Assembly (NCBI GenBank): GCA_964444975.1
Contig: CAYUJD010000106.1
Location: 1 to 10,239 of the forward strand
Reading direction: 5' to 3'
DNA from: VBAS01 sp964444975
GTDB lineage: Bacteria; Bacteroidota; Bacteroidia; Chitinophagales; Chitinophagaceae
Length of the DNA: 10,239 nucleotides
Position numbers and translations under genes: made by a program. Position 1 is the first letter of the stretch; every line of letters begins with the position of its first letter. This document shows positions 1 to 6,329 of this stretch, in pieces. A model generated the notes under the pieces. It did not search any database and was not told where the DNA came from. It worked only from the letters and a program-made list of their open reading frames with translations.

Positions 1-313
1 AAGCAAAGTGATTGCAGCTGTTGTTCTTCATTTTAAAATCCACTTCCTGCACCTGTTCTCCGTTGCTGAAGAAAAGCATTTTTCCGTCGTAGCCGCATTT
101 AAAAAGCTCAGTCTCCCTGCCGTCAATAAATTCAATCACCCGCCGGATGGCTTTAGCTTCCGCTGTTTGCACAGTCCTTGTAATTTCTTCCGCCTGTTCA
201 TTCTTGAAATATATTACCAGGCTGTCGGCGCCGGAAAAACTTTGCTTTACGGCCGAAGGATTGCAACCGGTAAATACAAAAACCAGCATTAACGCACAGT
301 AAAGATTTTTCAT
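1..313 (-). CDS. Small lipoprotein of unknown function (partial, 3' end outside the window)
   Basis: This open frame starts with ATG (complement of 311-313) and continues without a stop to the left edge, giving 104 visible residues. The N-terminus MKNLYCALMLVFVFTGC is a lipoprotein signal peptide: Lys2, a hydrophobic stretch, and lipobox FTGC with lipidated Cys17. The mature part is mixed and polar, with KNEQAEEITRTVQTAEAKAI suggesting a helix around residues 42-61 and strand-like segments after it (ELFKCGYDGKMLFF). I do not recognise a family. The product probably sits in the outer or inner membrane, anchored by lipid. The start is preceded by a long T-rich run on the coding strand that belongs to a terminator-like hairpin (319-357), so transcripts must apparently pass that hairpin. 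The lipoprotein call is firm from the signal; function is unknown. Confidence 0.72.
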   Translation of the reverse strand, partial: MKNLYCALMLVFVFTGCNPSAVKQSFSGADSLVIYFKNEQAEEITRTVQTAEAKAIRRVIEFIDGRETELFKCGYDGKMLFFSNGEQVQEVDFKMKNNSCNHFA

Positions 314-318
314 TTATT

Positions 319-357
319 AAAAATAAAAATAAAAAACCGTCCACCTGAGGTGGACGG
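319..357 (-). terminator. Strong intrinsic-terminator-like hairpin directly before the small lipoprotein gene
   Basis: Perfect 9-bp arms CCGTCCACC (337-345) and GGTGGACGG (349-357) surround a 3-nt loop. Read on the minus strand, the hairpin is followed by TTTTTT-A-TTTTT-A-TTTTT (336-319), a textbook U-tract. It ends only about five bases before the ATG at 313. The preceding minus-strand gene already has its own terminator at 500-534. This one may therefore be an attenuator in the leader of the small lipoprotein gene, or the end of a short RNA transcribed from 358-499. Confidence 0.7.
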
Positions 358-499
358 CCACTGCATGAGAATTTGTGACTGACTCATGAACCAACATCAT
401 GTGAAGTGCAGAATGGCTGCCTGCGCAGCATAAGAACTGCTTGCAAATTGCAACATCCATGTTATCCCGCTTTTATGCCTGCATTATTTCCGTATTAAA
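358..499 (-). other. Intergenic stretch between two terminators, possible small RNA or leader
   Basis: No convincing gene is visible here. Short inverted repeats are present: CATGAG (364-369) with CTCATG (383-388), CTGCA (361-365) with TGCAG (407-411), and GCTGC (416-420) with GCAGC (425-429). Together with the terminator at 319-357, a minus-strand transcript of this stretch would be a folded RNA of roughly 150 nt. I could not find a clear TAnnTTTG promoter element on the minus strand, so this is only a candidate. A 47-codon minus-strand frame also crosses it but reads through the terminator hairpin, which argues against it being coding. Confidence 0.25.
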
Positions 500-534
500 T
501 AAAATATCCGACCGGCAATGGAGCGGATATTTTA
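500..534 (-). terminator. Intrinsic terminator of the receptor/lipoprotein operon
   Basis: A perfect 11-bp inverted repeat, TAAAATATCCG (500-510) and CGGATATTTTA (524-534), has a 13-nt loop. It lies 16 bp past the stop codon of the beta-helix lipoprotein gene. On the minus strand the 3' arm ends in ATTTTA and continues into ATTTAATA, so it can act as a U-rich intrinsic terminator closing the two-gene operon. The repeat symmetry is seen directly; the function is inferred. Confidence 0.68.
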
Positions 535-550
535 CCAAACCGTGTTTTTA

Positions 551-1918
551 TTAATAATTTCCATTTTTCGGGTCAAAGAATGTCCAGCCGGTCATCCAGT
601 TGCTGTTTCCAAAAGCGCCGCGGTAAGCGGTAGGCAAAAAGAATGAGTTGGATAAACTGCCGCTGAATGTGGCTCCGCTCCATGCCACGCTTCCGCCGGC
701 GGGCCTGAAATCGGGATTCAGAAGATTGAACGGGTTTACAAGTAGTGAATTTGCATCGGCACTGTTGAGCAGATTGCAGCCGTCAGTCACTGCTTTTACC
801 AGCATCTGTGCTTTTGTCAGCGTATCAGCCGCCACATCGCTGCCGGTGCGTACCGAATCCCGCACGGAATAAACAATATTGTTTTTAAACTCCGACTCCC
901 CTCTTTTGTATGCGCCAGCAGTAGCATTCGATTCAATGGAAAAACCGCCTTTCTGGCTGCCAAGCAAAATGGAATTGTTGAAAACAAATCTTGTTCCCCT
1001 TCTCCAGCGGTTGCCGAAATTGTGATTGGCTGCCGTGCCAGTTGCATTGTTTGGCCCCACAATGGTAAAGTTGGAAAGTACCGGCCTTGTGTAAGGTGTT
1101 CTGCCGGCATAAGGATTTTCATTATCGCATTCAATACCGTTGCCTGCATCGCCGGCATCCACAAACTGCGGGTCGCGGATGGCCACGGCAAATTGTATAT
1201 GGCCGGTGTAGCCAAAATCAAAATCAAAATCATCGTCGGCAGTAGCAAGCGCCACCAGGTTACGGCAGTTCACGGTACCGCCGAAAAATTCATACGCATC
1301 ATCATTGGCATACGACACCTGTATGTTTTCAATTACGGTGCCGCGGCCCACGCCGCCCAGGGTCAGCCCGTTGATTTCTGAATTGGGCTGTGCCGCAATG
1401 CCGGCAAATTCGATGCGCACATAACGCAGCACACCGGAGTTGTCATCATCTTTGGGGTTCATTCCCCCGCCATATTTCCTGCTGACACCACCTTCAATTG
1501 TAGCTTCACCCCCGGGCTGATTGATAGTGGCCCGCCCAAGAATAATAATGCCACCCCAGTCGCCCGGTGCCCGTTGGCCTGCCGATTTACCTGAAGTAAA
1601 TAGGATGGGCTGCGAAGCCGTGCCGCTGGCAATTATTTTTGAACCCCGCTCAATTATCAAAGCTCCTTTCTGTGTAGTGTCGCTTTTGATTACCGTACCG
1701 GGCTCAATTTCCAGTATGGCGCTGTTGGTTACATACACATACCCTTTCAGCCGCCAGGTGCGGTCGTTGGTGAGCTTGGTGTAGGCAGTTATTTCGCCTT
1801 TCAGCACGCCGGGTTCGGCTGCACTGCTGCTGCCATCATCTTCATTGTAGGTTTTTTTACAACCGGTTATTACCAATACTACCATTAAAATCCATCCTGA
1901 AATTTTCAGTGTCTTCAT
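551..1918 (-). CDS. Outer-membrane lipoprotein with predicted right-handed parallel beta-helix, partner of the TonB receptor
   Basis: The product is 455 residues. The signal peptide MKTLKISGWILMVVLVITGC has lipobox ITGC, lipidated at Cys20. It is followed by KKTYNEDDGSSS, whose acidic stretch resembles the export signals that send Bacteroidota lipoproteins to the cell surface. From about residue 60 to 400 the chain shows short strand-turn repeats rich in Gly, Asn and Val: AILEIEPGTVIKSD (67-80), a GDWGGIIILGRA segment (119-130), GVLRYVRIEFAGI (162-174) and GTVIENIQVSYANDDAYEFFGG (193-214, start and end given). This pattern is typical of right-handed beta-helix proteins, often listed as hypothetical in Bacteroidota and, as I recall, found beside TonB-dependent receptors. 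An acidic segment DDDFDFDFGY (228-237) could bind metal or a cationic ligand. There is no type IX secretion C-terminal domain; the end is GWTFFDPKNGNY. It starts 12 bp after the receptor stop, so the two are almost surely co-transcribed. A role in capturing the receptor's ligand is inferred. Confidence 0.85.
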   Translation of the reverse strand: MKTLKISGWILMVVLVITGCKKTYNEDDGSSSAAEPGVLKGEITAYTKLTNDRTWRLKGYVYVTNSAILEIEPGTVIKSDTTQKGALIIERGSKIIASGTASQPILFTSGKSAGQRAPGDWGGIIILGRATINQPGGEATIEGGVSRKYGGGMNPKDDDNSGVLRYVRIEFAGIAAQPNSEINGLTLGGVGRGTVIENIQVSYANDDAYEFFGGTVNCRNLVALATADDDFDFDFGYTGHIQFAVAIRDPQFVDAGDAGNGIECDNENPYAGRTPYTRPVLSNFTIVGPNNATGTAANHNFGNRWRRGTRFVFNNSILLGSQKGGFSIESNATAGAYKRGESEFKNNIVYSVRDSVRTGSDVAADTLTKAQMLVKAVTDGCNLLNSADANSLLVNPFNLLNPDFRPAGGSVAWSGATFSGSLSNSFFLPTAYRGAFGNSNWMTGWTFFDPKNGNY

Positions 1919-1930
1919 TTTTTATCGGGT

Positions 1931-4729
1931 TTATTTTTTTGAATTAAAGTTGTAAGTATATGCAAGTGAAATATTGGCCCCATAGCGAATGCTGTTCACC
2001 ACCTGGTCATTTGCTTTGCTGTACACTTTTTTGCCATCGAGGTTCTGGTAAAAAATTGTTTTTTGATTGAGAAGGTCCGAGATATTCAATTTCACTTCAC
2101 TGTTTCTGCCAACCTGCCTGCTCAGTTGCACATCCAGCACATCCCTTGCTCTTTCATAAATGTCGGGGTAGCCGGCAAAACCCACATCGGCAATTCGTTC
2201 GCCGGTGCGGTTATAAAGCAGGCTGAAGGCAAAGCCGCTGCCGGATGAGTTGTAAAGAATGCCTGCATTGATGAGATAAGGCGACTGGCCCTGCAGCGGA
2301 CGTTCTTTGCTTTCCAGGTTCAGCGAGGCAATGCTGACGGCCGATTTTATCACGGCAATATTGGCATACACAATGGTATTTTCCAGCCATTCTTTTTCAG
2401 CAAGAAAATTGAGTCGTTTCCGCAGTTCCAGTTCGGCGCCGTAGGTATCGGCTTTATCAGAATTGATGAATGTGCGGATACGGTTGCTGGGCACCGAACC
2501 GGAAAGTATGGCCTGTTCGATAGGGTTTTTGAATGTTTTGTAAAATGCCGAGATGGAAAATATTTCTCCCGCCTGCGGAAAAATTTCATAGCGCAGGTCG
2601 GCATTGCTGTTCAGGCTGCGCCGCAGCTCCGGGTTGCCGATGATGGAGCTGTTGGTGACAAAATCATAGTAAGAAAAATTGGCCAGCTCTCGAAACTCAG
2701 GCCGGCTTACTGTTTGCGAGATGGCCAGCTTCAGGTTTTGTTTTTTACTAATGCTATAAGTAAAACTTGCCGAAGGCAGCACATCGAAATTATCGTTATT
2801 CACTTCTACTTTTCGCCCGGAAAGATCTCTTGTGTTTACTTCCTGGTTGAAGTTTTCGATACGAACGCCCCAAACCAGTCTCAGTTTTTCGCTGAAGCGG
2901 TTATCAAACATGGCATAGCCGGCATGCAGCGCCGAAGTGGCATCGTAGCGGTCGGTATTGCTGGTAATATCTTCGATAATGAACCCATCAACGTGGATAT
3001 TTTCTTTTTCAAAAATTTTATCCGGTGGCAGGGTCAGCAGGTTGTTGTCAAAAGTTCCGTAAGGGCTTTTCTTGTAGGTAAGAAATCTTGTCTGAAATTC
3101 TCTTTCCTTGTACTGGCCGGTATAGCCAATTTTGAAGACCTGCTTTTCTTTCAGCCAGGTAAAAGGCAGTGAATAATTCAGGTTGCCACCCATACCGTTT
3201 TCATCCAAGTTGCTGAAGAAGCGGAAAGTATTTTGCGGACGCAGGATAATGGCGTAGGGCGATGAAGGCGAACTGATGGGGCGGAAATAAGAAATCACTG
3301 CCAGGTCGGGCTGGTCGCGGTTGGTAGAAATATAATTTACATTCCAGTTCAACCGCTGATTGCTTTTACCCATGCGATGTTCCCCTTCCAGCTGCGAGCT
3401 GATCAAAGTTTTTATAACAAGATCATTGGCAGTGGTTCCGTTGTCGAGATTTATTTCCTGGTCGTTATCGTAGTTGTATCCGTAGCGGGTGGTAAATGTA
3501 TTTTCAAACCCCCGGTTGAACAGGTTTTTGAATGAATATCTGTTTTTTCCTTTTACAAAAGAAAAGTTGGCAAGTGCGCCAAGGCTGGTTGTGTTTTTAT
3601 ATAAAATATCATCGTAGTCGTAAGATGTGATGCCGGCGCTTTCATAGTCTTTACGGTTGCTTTCGTTAATGGACTGGCCATTCTGGTAGGTAAGAGCCAT
3701 CACGGTTCCAAAGTAGCTCCCTTTTTCAAAATCCTTGCGGCTGCCGAAGCTCAGCTGCAGGTTTTGTGCCGGCAATGCAGCAGTTGTTTTTCTCCAGCCG
3801 AAATTATTGTTAAACGATTTTGAATACACAATCTGTTCTTCGGCAGTGGAACTGCTGTACTTGGTTCTCGATGTTGGAAATGCAGCCGGCATATTGCGGG
3901 TGCCGTCGTCGAAGCCAAGAAAATCCCAGTTGCCCTTTACACCTGTTTTAAAATCGCTGAAAGCGGTTTGTGTGTTTGCACCCAGGCCTGCGCTGATGGA
4001 AAAGAAATTTTTGGCCGGCACATCTTTGGCATTCACCTGTACCATGCCGCCGCTGAAATCGCCGGGCAGTTCAGGTGAAGCCGTTTTGCTGATAATGATA
4101 TTGTCAACAAGAGCGGAGGGGATGATGTCGAAAGAAAATGCTTTACGGTCTGGTTCGCTACTGGGCAATACGGAATTGTTTATCATGGCCGCATTGTAGC
4201 GGTCGGCAAGGCCACGCACCACCACATATTTATTATCCTGCACGCTGGCGCCGCTCACCCTTTTCAGCACGGCGCCTGTATTGCGGTCGGGTGATTTGCG
4301 TATCACATCGGCTGCAATGCCATCGCTCATGCCCGCCTGCGTACGCTGGTAATTGTAAAGCGCATTGATGGATTCTTTTTTTACAGTAGAAGAAACCACT
4401 ACACCTGTCATTTCTTTCAACTGCACTTCGAGTGAAACATCCAGCTCAACCAGCTCGCCGGCTTTTACCTGTACACCGGTAACTGTTTTTGCCTGAAAGC
4501 CGGTAAAAGAAAAAACAACGGTGTATGTGCCGGGAGTAATGGTTAAAACATAAGTTCCTTCCACGCTGGTGGAAGCGCCTTTTGCCTGCCCTGCGATGCT
4601 GATGCTGGCGCCAACCAGCCCTTCATCTGTCCGGGCATTTTTTACTTTTCCTGAAATTTTTCCGGTTTGGGAAAAGGTGATAAACGAAGTGAAAACTGAC
4701 AATCCAAAGAGTACAATTTTTTTCAGCAT
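1931..4729 (-). CDS. TonB-dependent outer-membrane receptor with CarboxypepD_reg-like N-terminal domain
   Basis: The product is 932 residues. A signal peptide occupies residues 1-21 (MLKKIVLFGLSVFTSFITFS, then Q). Residues about 23-103 form a CarboxypepD_reg-like beta-sandwich (GKISGKVKNARTDEGLVGAS, GTYTVVFSFTGFQAKTV), common at the front of Bacteroidota receptors. A TonB-box-like stretch (MTGVVVSS) lies near 107-114. The plug is about 118-236, with VVRGLADRYN (170-179) and DIIPSALVDNIIISKTASPE (201-220). The remainder is a 22-strand-type barrel rich in aromatic alternating strands and ending in YTYNFNSKK. Such receptors import ligands energised by TonB-ExbBD. It lacks the SusC-type pairing, because its partner is a beta-helix lipoprotein and not SusD. 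The gene is divergent from the porin/DUF47/PiT operon and shares its control region, so phosphate or a phosphorus compound is the best guess for its substrate. The substrate is not shown by sequence. The family call is very secure. Confidence 0.93.
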   Translation of the reverse strand: MLKKIVLFGLSVFTSFITFSQTGKISGKVKNARTDEGLVGASISIAGQAKGASTSVEGTYVLTITPGTYTVVFSFTGFQAKTVTGVQVKAGELVELDVSLEVQLKEMTGVVVSSTVKKESINALYNYQRTQAGMSDGIAADVIRKSPDRNTGAVLKRVSGASVQDNKYVVVRGLADRYNAAMINNSVLPSSEPDRKAFSFDIIPSALVDNIIISKTASPELPGDFSGGMVQVNAKDVPAKNFFSISAGLGANTQTAFSDFKTGVKGNWDFLGFDDGTRNMPAAFPTSRTKYSSSTAEEQIVYSKSFNNNFGWRKTTAALPAQNLQLSFGSRKDFEKGSYFGTVMALTYQNGQSINESNRKDYESAGITSYDYDDILYKNTTSLGALANFSFVKGKNRYSFKNLFNRGFENTFTTRYGYNYDNDQEINLDNGTTANDLVIKTLISSQLEGEHRMGKSNQRLNWNVNYISTNRDQPDLAVISYFRPISSPSSPYAIILRPQNTFRFFSNLDENGMGGNLNYSLPFTWLKEKQVFKIGYTGQYKEREFQTRFLTYKKSPYGTFDNNLLTLPPDKIFEKENIHVDGFIIEDITSNTDRYDATSALHAGYAMFDNRFSEKLRLVWGVRIENFNQEVNTRDLSGRKVEVNNDNFDVLPSASFTYSISKKQNLKLAISQTVSRPEFRELANFSYYDFVTNSSIIGNPELRRSLNSNADLRYEIFPQAGEIFSISAFYKTFKNPIEQAILSGSVPSNRIRTFINSDKADTYGAELELRKRLNFLAEKEWLENTIVYANIAVIKSAVSIASLNLESKERPLQGQSPYLINAGILYNSSGSGFAFSLLYNRTGERIADVGFAGYPDIYERARDVLDVQLSRQVGRNSEVKLNISDLLNQKTIFYQNLDGKKVYSKANDQVVNSIRYGANISLAYTYNFNSKK

Positions 4730-4747
4730 AATGGTTTAATTATGCCG

Positions 4748-4781
4748 CAAAATTGTTTGCCTGAAATTACCTGACGGTTAA
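4748..4781 (-). promoter_or_regulatory. Candidate promoter with Pho-box-like half-sites for the receptor/lipoprotein operon
   Basis: Read on the minus strand, two half-sites TTAACC (4781-4776) and GTAATT (4770-4765) are separated by 5 nt, an 11-bp period. Nine bases later comes CAATTTTG (4755-4748), matching five of six fixed positions of the Bacteroidota -7 consensus TAnnTTTG. There is no TTG -33 element at the right distance. The half-sites lie where an activator would stand in for it, as in Pho-type promoters. Transcription would start near 4741, giving a leader of about 12 nt. The matches are seen; PhoB-type control is inferred from the neighbouring genes. Confidence 0.42.
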
Positions 4782-4874
4782 CCCCACATTAAGCAATTAT
4801 GAAGTCAATATGAGATTTATATTAAGCTGTATGGAAGTAACACGATGGTAATAATTCAATAATCTTTTCCTCAT

Positions 4875-4904
4875 AATTTGGTAACCTGTTAAACAAAATA
4901 TTTG
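4875..4904 (+). promoter_or_regulatory. Candidate distal promoter P1 upstream of the porin operon
   Basis: AATTTGGTAA (4875-4884) contains a TTTG -33-like element (4877-4880). After 16 nt comes AATATTTG (4897-4904), five of six matches to TAnnTTTG. The spacer is slightly short for the Bacteroidota consensus. A start near 4911 would give a leader of about 185 nt to the porin start, or a short RNA of about 95 nt ending at the hairpin at 4975-5005. Confidence 0.38.
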
Positions 4905-4974
4905 CACCGGTAATGACTGGTTCTTACAATCATTACATGGCCTCAAGATAAGGCATATATTATCTTTTAATTGC

Positions 4975-5005
4975 AGAACCCCGGTATTCTTACCGGGGTT
5001 CTTTT
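4975..5005 (+). terminator. Strong intrinsic-terminator-like hairpin in the porin leader
   Basis: A 12-bp perfect stem (4975-4986 pairing with 4991-5002; core GAACCCCGGTA / TACCGGGGTTC) closes on the tetraloop TTCT and runs into TTTT (5002-5005) on the plus strand. The minus-strand side has no T-run, so its polarity is plus. No coding gene precedes it on this strand. It must therefore end a short RNA, act as an attenuator of transcripts from P1, or insulate the proximal promoter. Confidence 0.68.
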
Positions 5006-5011
5006 CAGGGC

Positions 5012-5049
5012 TTAACAATTTGGTAATACAGGTTTCAGCGTTAATTTTA
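5012..5049 (+). promoter_or_regulatory. Candidate proximal promoter P2 with Pho-box-like half-sites for the porin/DUF47/PiT operon
   Basis: TTAACA (5012-5017) and GTAATA (5023-5028) form half-sites with an 11-bp period, matching the pair that faces the receptor operon. Overlapping them is AATTTGGTAA (5017-5026), containing TTTG (5019-5022). After 19 nt comes TAATTTTA (5042-5049), which fits TAnnTTTG except for the last base. A start near 5056 would leave a leader of about 40 nt before the GTG at 5095. A second -7-like element, CATTTTTG (5060-5067), has no partner at the right distance. Confidence 0.42.
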
Positions 5050-5094
5050 GGAATATTTCCATTTTTGCCCCGCAATTAAAAGATATATATATCC

Positions 5095-6312
5095 GTGAGA
5101 ATAGTTATAATCTTTATGGCCATACCGGCATTGTTTCCCTTATGCGATTTAATGGCACAGCAATCAACCACAGCAACAAATACCCCGGTTAAAAACGAGA
5201 AAAAATGGTACGATAATTTTTCTATCCGCGGATACATGCAGGTTCGTTACAACAGATTGTTTGAAACAAATGAAAACCTGAAATGCGAACAGTGTGACAG
5301 GTCAATTGGCAAAGGCGGCGGTTTTATCATACGCCGCGGCCGTATTATTTTCAGCGGCAATATTCACCCCCGGGTATATTTTTATATACAACCTGATTTC
5401 GGCAGCAGCACCGGCACCTCGCAGAATATTTTTCAAATACGGGATGCTTATATTGATGTGTCGGTGGATAAAAAAAATGAGTTCCGTTTCCGCATCGGTC
5501 AGAGCAAGGTACCATTCGGTTTTGAGAATATGCAAAGCAGCCAGAACAGGTTATCTTTTGACCGCAATGACCCCTTGAACAGTGCTGTAGCCAATGAAAG
5601 AGATTTAGGAATGTTTTTTTATTGGGCGCCGGTTAAAACCAGGGAATTGTTTTCATCATTTGTGCGGGACAACCTGAAGGGTTCCGGCGACTATGGAGTA
5701 TTCGGATTGGGAGTTTATAACGGGCAAACAGCCAACCGGGCAGAGCAAAATGATAATTTACACCTGGTAGCCCGCTTCAGTTATCCAGTTGCCATCGGAA
5801 AACAGTTTATAGAACCGGGCATACAGGCATACACAGGAAAATATGTGCTGCCGGCTGATTTGAGAAGCCCGACAGTAAAAGCGGTAAGTAATTTTGAATT
5901 TACTGACCGGCGTGTGGCAACCAGCTTTATTCTTTACCCAAAGCCCCTTGGCATACTGGCAGAATATAACTGGGGCAAAGGGCCGGAGTATAATCCGGCC
6001 ACTGATTCTATTGAAATCAAAAACCTGCATGGCGGTTACATCACAGTTTCTTTGAAAGTGGAAGGCAAAAAGAACCTTGTATTTTTCCCTTATACAAGAG
6101 TTCAACAGTATAAAGGTGGCAAAAAGCATGAGCTGGATGCCCGTCGCTACCGGGTGAAAGAGCTGGAAGCCGGTGTGGAGTGGCAATTAAATAAAAATTT
6201 AGAAATAACAACTTCCTATATAATTTCATCGAGAAGATTTGAGGATTCTAAACTCAGAAACAACCTGCAATCCGGAAATTTTCTGCGGCTGCAGGCACAA
6301 TTAAATTTCTAA
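5095..6312 (+). CDS. OprO/OprP-type phosphate-selective porin family protein
   Basis: The product is 405 residues, the usual size for Porin_O_P family trimeric outer-membrane channels. The frame starts at GTG 5095: an in-frame stop lies at 5077-5079 and no ATG occurs in between. The next ATG (5116) would leave an implausibly short signal peptide without positive charge. The signal peptide runs through residue 21 (MRIVIIFMAIPALFPLCDLMA, then QQ). Family traits are SIRGYMQVRYNRLFE (43-57), the segment GGGFIIRRGRIIFSGNIHPR followed by VYFYIQPDF, IRDAYIDVSV, FRFRIGQSKVPFG and a NERDLGMFF stretch. The chain ends in RLQAQLNF with the C-terminal Phe typical of outer-membrane barrels. Cys64 and Cys67 form an unusual CxxC in the first extracellular or periplasmic turn. 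It heads a three-gene set with the DUF47 and PiT genes, which supports a phosphate role. Strict phosphate selectivity is family knowledge from Pseudomonas OprP and is not proven here. Confidence 0.88.
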   Translation: MRIVIIFMAIPALFPLCDLMAQQSTTATNTPVKNEKKWYDNFSIRGYMQVRYNRLFETNENLKCEQCDRSIGKGGGFIIRRGRIIFSGNIHPRVYFYIQPDFGSSTGTSQNIFQIRDAYIDVSVDKKNEFRFRIGQSKVPFGFENMQSSQNRLSFDRNDPLNSAVANERDLGMFFYWAPVKTRELFSSFVRDNLKGSGDYGVFGLGVYNGQTANRAEQNDNLHLVARFSYPVAIGKQFIEPGIQAYTGKYVLPADLRSPTVKAVSNFEFTDRRVATSFILYPKPLGILAEYNWGKGPEYNPATDSIEIKNLHGGYITVSLKVEGKKNLVFFPYTRVQQYKGGKKHELDARRYRVKELEAGVEWQLNKNLEITTSYIISSRRFEDSKLRNNLQSGNFLRLQAQLNF

Positions 6313-6329
6313 TTAAAAAGCTAATTATT

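Larger units (their letters stand above)
4961..5085. repeat. Perfect 14-bp inverted repeat enclosing the terminator hairpin and proximal promoter
   Basis: TATCTTTTAATTGC (4961-4974) is the exact reverse complement of GCAATTAAAAGATA (5072-5085), with 97 bp between the arms. Allowing one bulged base (5086), six further A-T/T-A pairs extend the outer end to 4955 and 5092. The right arm therefore finishes two bases before the GTG start of the porin gene, and the left arm abuts the terminator-like hairpin. As RNA it could mask the translation start. As DNA it has the layout of an invertible promoter cassette. A 14-bp exact match in a 365-bp region is unlikely by chance even at this AT content. Confidence 0.75.

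Noticed and set aside
319..462. 47-codon minus-strand frame beginning ATGGATGTTGC
   Set aside because: Its last third is encoded by the terminator hairpin and T-run, so translation to the end is unlikely; no ribosome-binding or family signal is visible.
817..1248. 143-residue minus-strand open frame inside the beta-helix lipoprotein gene
   Set aside because: It lies in another frame of a gene with a clear signal peptide and family pattern; its translation shows no domain logic.
2714..3172. 152-residue plus-strand open frame antisense to the TonB receptor gene
   Set aside because: It is antisense to a well-supported barrel domain, and stop-poor antisense frames are common in genes of this composition.
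4797..5075. 92-residue open frame on the minus strand covering the divergent control region
   Set aside because: It overlaps the terminator hairpin, one promoter candidate and part of the inverted repeat, has no recognisable motif, and runs through DNA better explained as regulatory.
5082..5093. 12-bp palindrome GATATATATATC just before the porin start
   Set aside because: It is a simple AT run and needs no separate explanation; only its part in the 14-bp inverted repeat is considered meaningful.
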